DNA of 5,270 nt, taken from assembly GCA_946631935.1 (NCBI GenBank), contig CAMPAP010000011.1:1-5270 (forward strand), read 5' to 3'. Source of the stretch: an uncultured Lachnospiraceae bacterium (GTDB lineage Bacteria > Bacillota > Clostridia > Lachnospirales > Lachnospiraceae). Made by a program: the position numbers and the translations under genes. Below are positions 4,355-5,270 of this stretch, one piece after another. How positions within the stretch are numbered: position 1 is the first letter of the stretch; each line of letters begins with the position of its first letter. Under the pieces are notes generated by a model. The model ran no database searches. It was not told the DNA's origin and saw only the letters and a program-made list of their open reading frames with translations.

Positions 4355-5270
4355 TCAGCCTGTACTTTCCGTGCTTTCCATAAAATACAGTCTGGAAGCA
4401 AAATCGGGGAAGTGACGGACCTGCGAATTAAAGCCCGTTCCGCCAAAGGCCTGTTTTAAATGAACACCGGCATGCATTAGTGTGTCTCCTGATGCTGTGA
4501 GATCTTCCGTCTCGCCATCCATCTTAACAAACTTAGCGATCACATCTATGAGAAGACCGTCCTGTTTCACATGAACGGGCGCTACCGTATTGACCAGGTC
4601 TCCGAATTCCCTGACATCGATCTTGAGGGCACGGTTGTAGAAATGATATATCTCATCACTCTTAAGTCCTCTTGCATGGTATGTGTGGAACTGAAAATTA
4701 GGAACCACAAGATTTTGCATCAAAAAACCTGCAGCCTTAAGACCGTCTTCCGAAACAACCGTCCACTCGGTTATGTTTCCGGAAGAATTTTCATTTCCGG
4801 ATATTCCGTTAACAGGGAGGGCGGCGACTGTCCTTCCTCTGTAAAATCTGCCGAATTGAAAAACATTTCTCCACTTTTTATAAAGCTCTATCTGTGCTTT
4901 TATGGCCGCAAGATCTTCTTTTTTTGCATCGCAGAGATTCAGTTCATATCCAAACACACCGAAGGCCGCAACATTAAACCTTGTCTCCAAAGAGGTTTCC
5001 CTTAGAGTCTGGTGATTTGGGCTTGCGGATACATGTGCGGAGTAAACGGACTGAGGGTAGCCGTAGCTGTAGCCGCTCTGGATGACGGACCTGCAGAAAG
5101 GATCCGTATCATCGCTTGCCCATATCTGAGGAAAATAACTTAATATGCCGAGATCAAATCTGTTTCCTCCCGATGCGCATCCCTCAAAAAGAATATGAGG
5201 AAATTTTTCGGTGAGTTTTTTCATTATCCCGTAGAGTCCGCAGATATAACGGTGAAAAACTTCACCCTGC
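4355..5270 (-). CDS. Alpha-galactosidase, GH36 family (5' end outside the window)
   Basis: This is the C-terminal part (304 complete codons) of a retaining alpha-galactosidase that removes terminal alpha-1,6-galactose from melibiose, raffinose-type sugars or galactomannan side chains. The frame stays open to the window edge: GEVFHRYICGLYGI precedes the Met at 5224 and is itself GH36-like, so that Met is internal. Numbering from that Met, seen motifs are HILFEGCASGGNRFD (10-24) and PQIWASDDTDPFCR (32-45). By family knowledge, the SDDTD segment carries the acid/base Asp; the nucleophile region (KWD motif) would lie upstream and is not visible. Then SPNHQTLRETSLETRFNVA, GVFGYELNL, and a C-terminal beta-sandwich ending HAGVHLKQAFGGTGFN and FPDFASRLYFME. 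GH36 enzymes are about 720-740 residues, so roughly 420 residues are missing. No signal peptide can be judged. The Asn in CASGGNRFD replaces the Gly of the commoner CSGGGGRFD form. A strong terminator follows. Confidence 0.95.
   Translation of the reverse strand, partial: QGEVFHRYICGLYGIMKKLTEKFPHILFEGCASGGNRFDLGILSYFPQIWASDDTDPFCRSVIQSGYSYGYPQSVYSAHVSASPNHQTLRETSLETRFNVAAFGVFGYELNLCDAKKEDLAAIKAQIELYKKWRNVFQFGRFYRGRTVAALPVNGISGNENSSGNITEWTVVSEDGLKAAGFLMQNLVVPNFQFHTYHARGLKSDEIYHFYNRALKIDVREFGDLVNTVAPVHVKQDGLLIDVIAKFVKMDGETEDLTASGDTLMHAGVHLKQAFGGTGFNSQVRHFPDFASRLYFMESTESTG

Noticed and set aside
4571..5005. Plus-strand 144-codon ORF opposite the alpha-galactosidase
   Set aside because: It is antisense to conserved GH36 coding sequence and has no recognisable domain.

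Overview
The window looks like chromosomal DNA of a Gram-positive, low-to-moderate G+C anaerobe, most probably a gut or rumen Lachnospiraceae (Butyrivibrio/Roseburia-like). This is inferred from gene types (a GH36 alpha-galactosidase, a D-lactate dehydrogenase, a zinc-ribbon/DUF6273 membrane protein, a long Firmicutes-style UmuC-like polymerase), from strong AGGAG-type ribosome binding sites, and from sigma-A-type promoters. No database search was possible, so the taxonomy is an inference.

All recognisable genes lie on the minus strand and are read right to left. From the right edge: (1) the C-terminal part of a GH36 alpha-galactosidase (4355-5270, 5' end outside the window), ended by a strong intrinsic terminator (4265-4301). 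(2) A 309-base stretch without a large gene (4046-4354). It holds that terminator, a candidate 24-residue small ORF with a very good RBS (4112-4186), and a near-consensus promoter (4080-4109). (3) A 399-residue single-pass membrane protein with an N-terminal zinc ribbon, a Cys/His tandem repeat and a C-terminal DUF6273 domain (2789-3988), ended by a terminator at 2734-2762. (4) An extended -10 promoter (2692-2700) driving a D-lactate dehydrogenase of 327 residues (1685-2668). (5) After a 70-base gap containing a 7-bp inverted repeat, a 528-residue Y-family (UmuC-like) translesion DNA polymerase (28-1614).

The genes form at least three transcription units: alpha-galactosidase; the zinc-ribbon/DUF6273 protein (perhaps with the small ORF before it); and D-lactate dehydrogenase, possibly read through into the polymerase. 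They do not form one pathway. The galactosidase releases galactose from raffinose-type sugars or galactomannan, the dehydrogenase disposes of reducing power at the pyruvate node, the polymerase copies damaged DNA, and the membrane protein has no known role.

Two start sites deserve correction relative to the longest reading frames. The dehydrogenase should start at 2668 (the longer frame opens with a TTG that precedes the RBS), and the zinc-ribbon protein most likely starts at 3988. I found no mobile element, CRISPR array, tRNA or rRNA, and nothing that amounts to a clearly new multi-gene system. The least explained items are the small ORF, the G-tract in the promoter spacer, and the repeat-bearing membrane protein.
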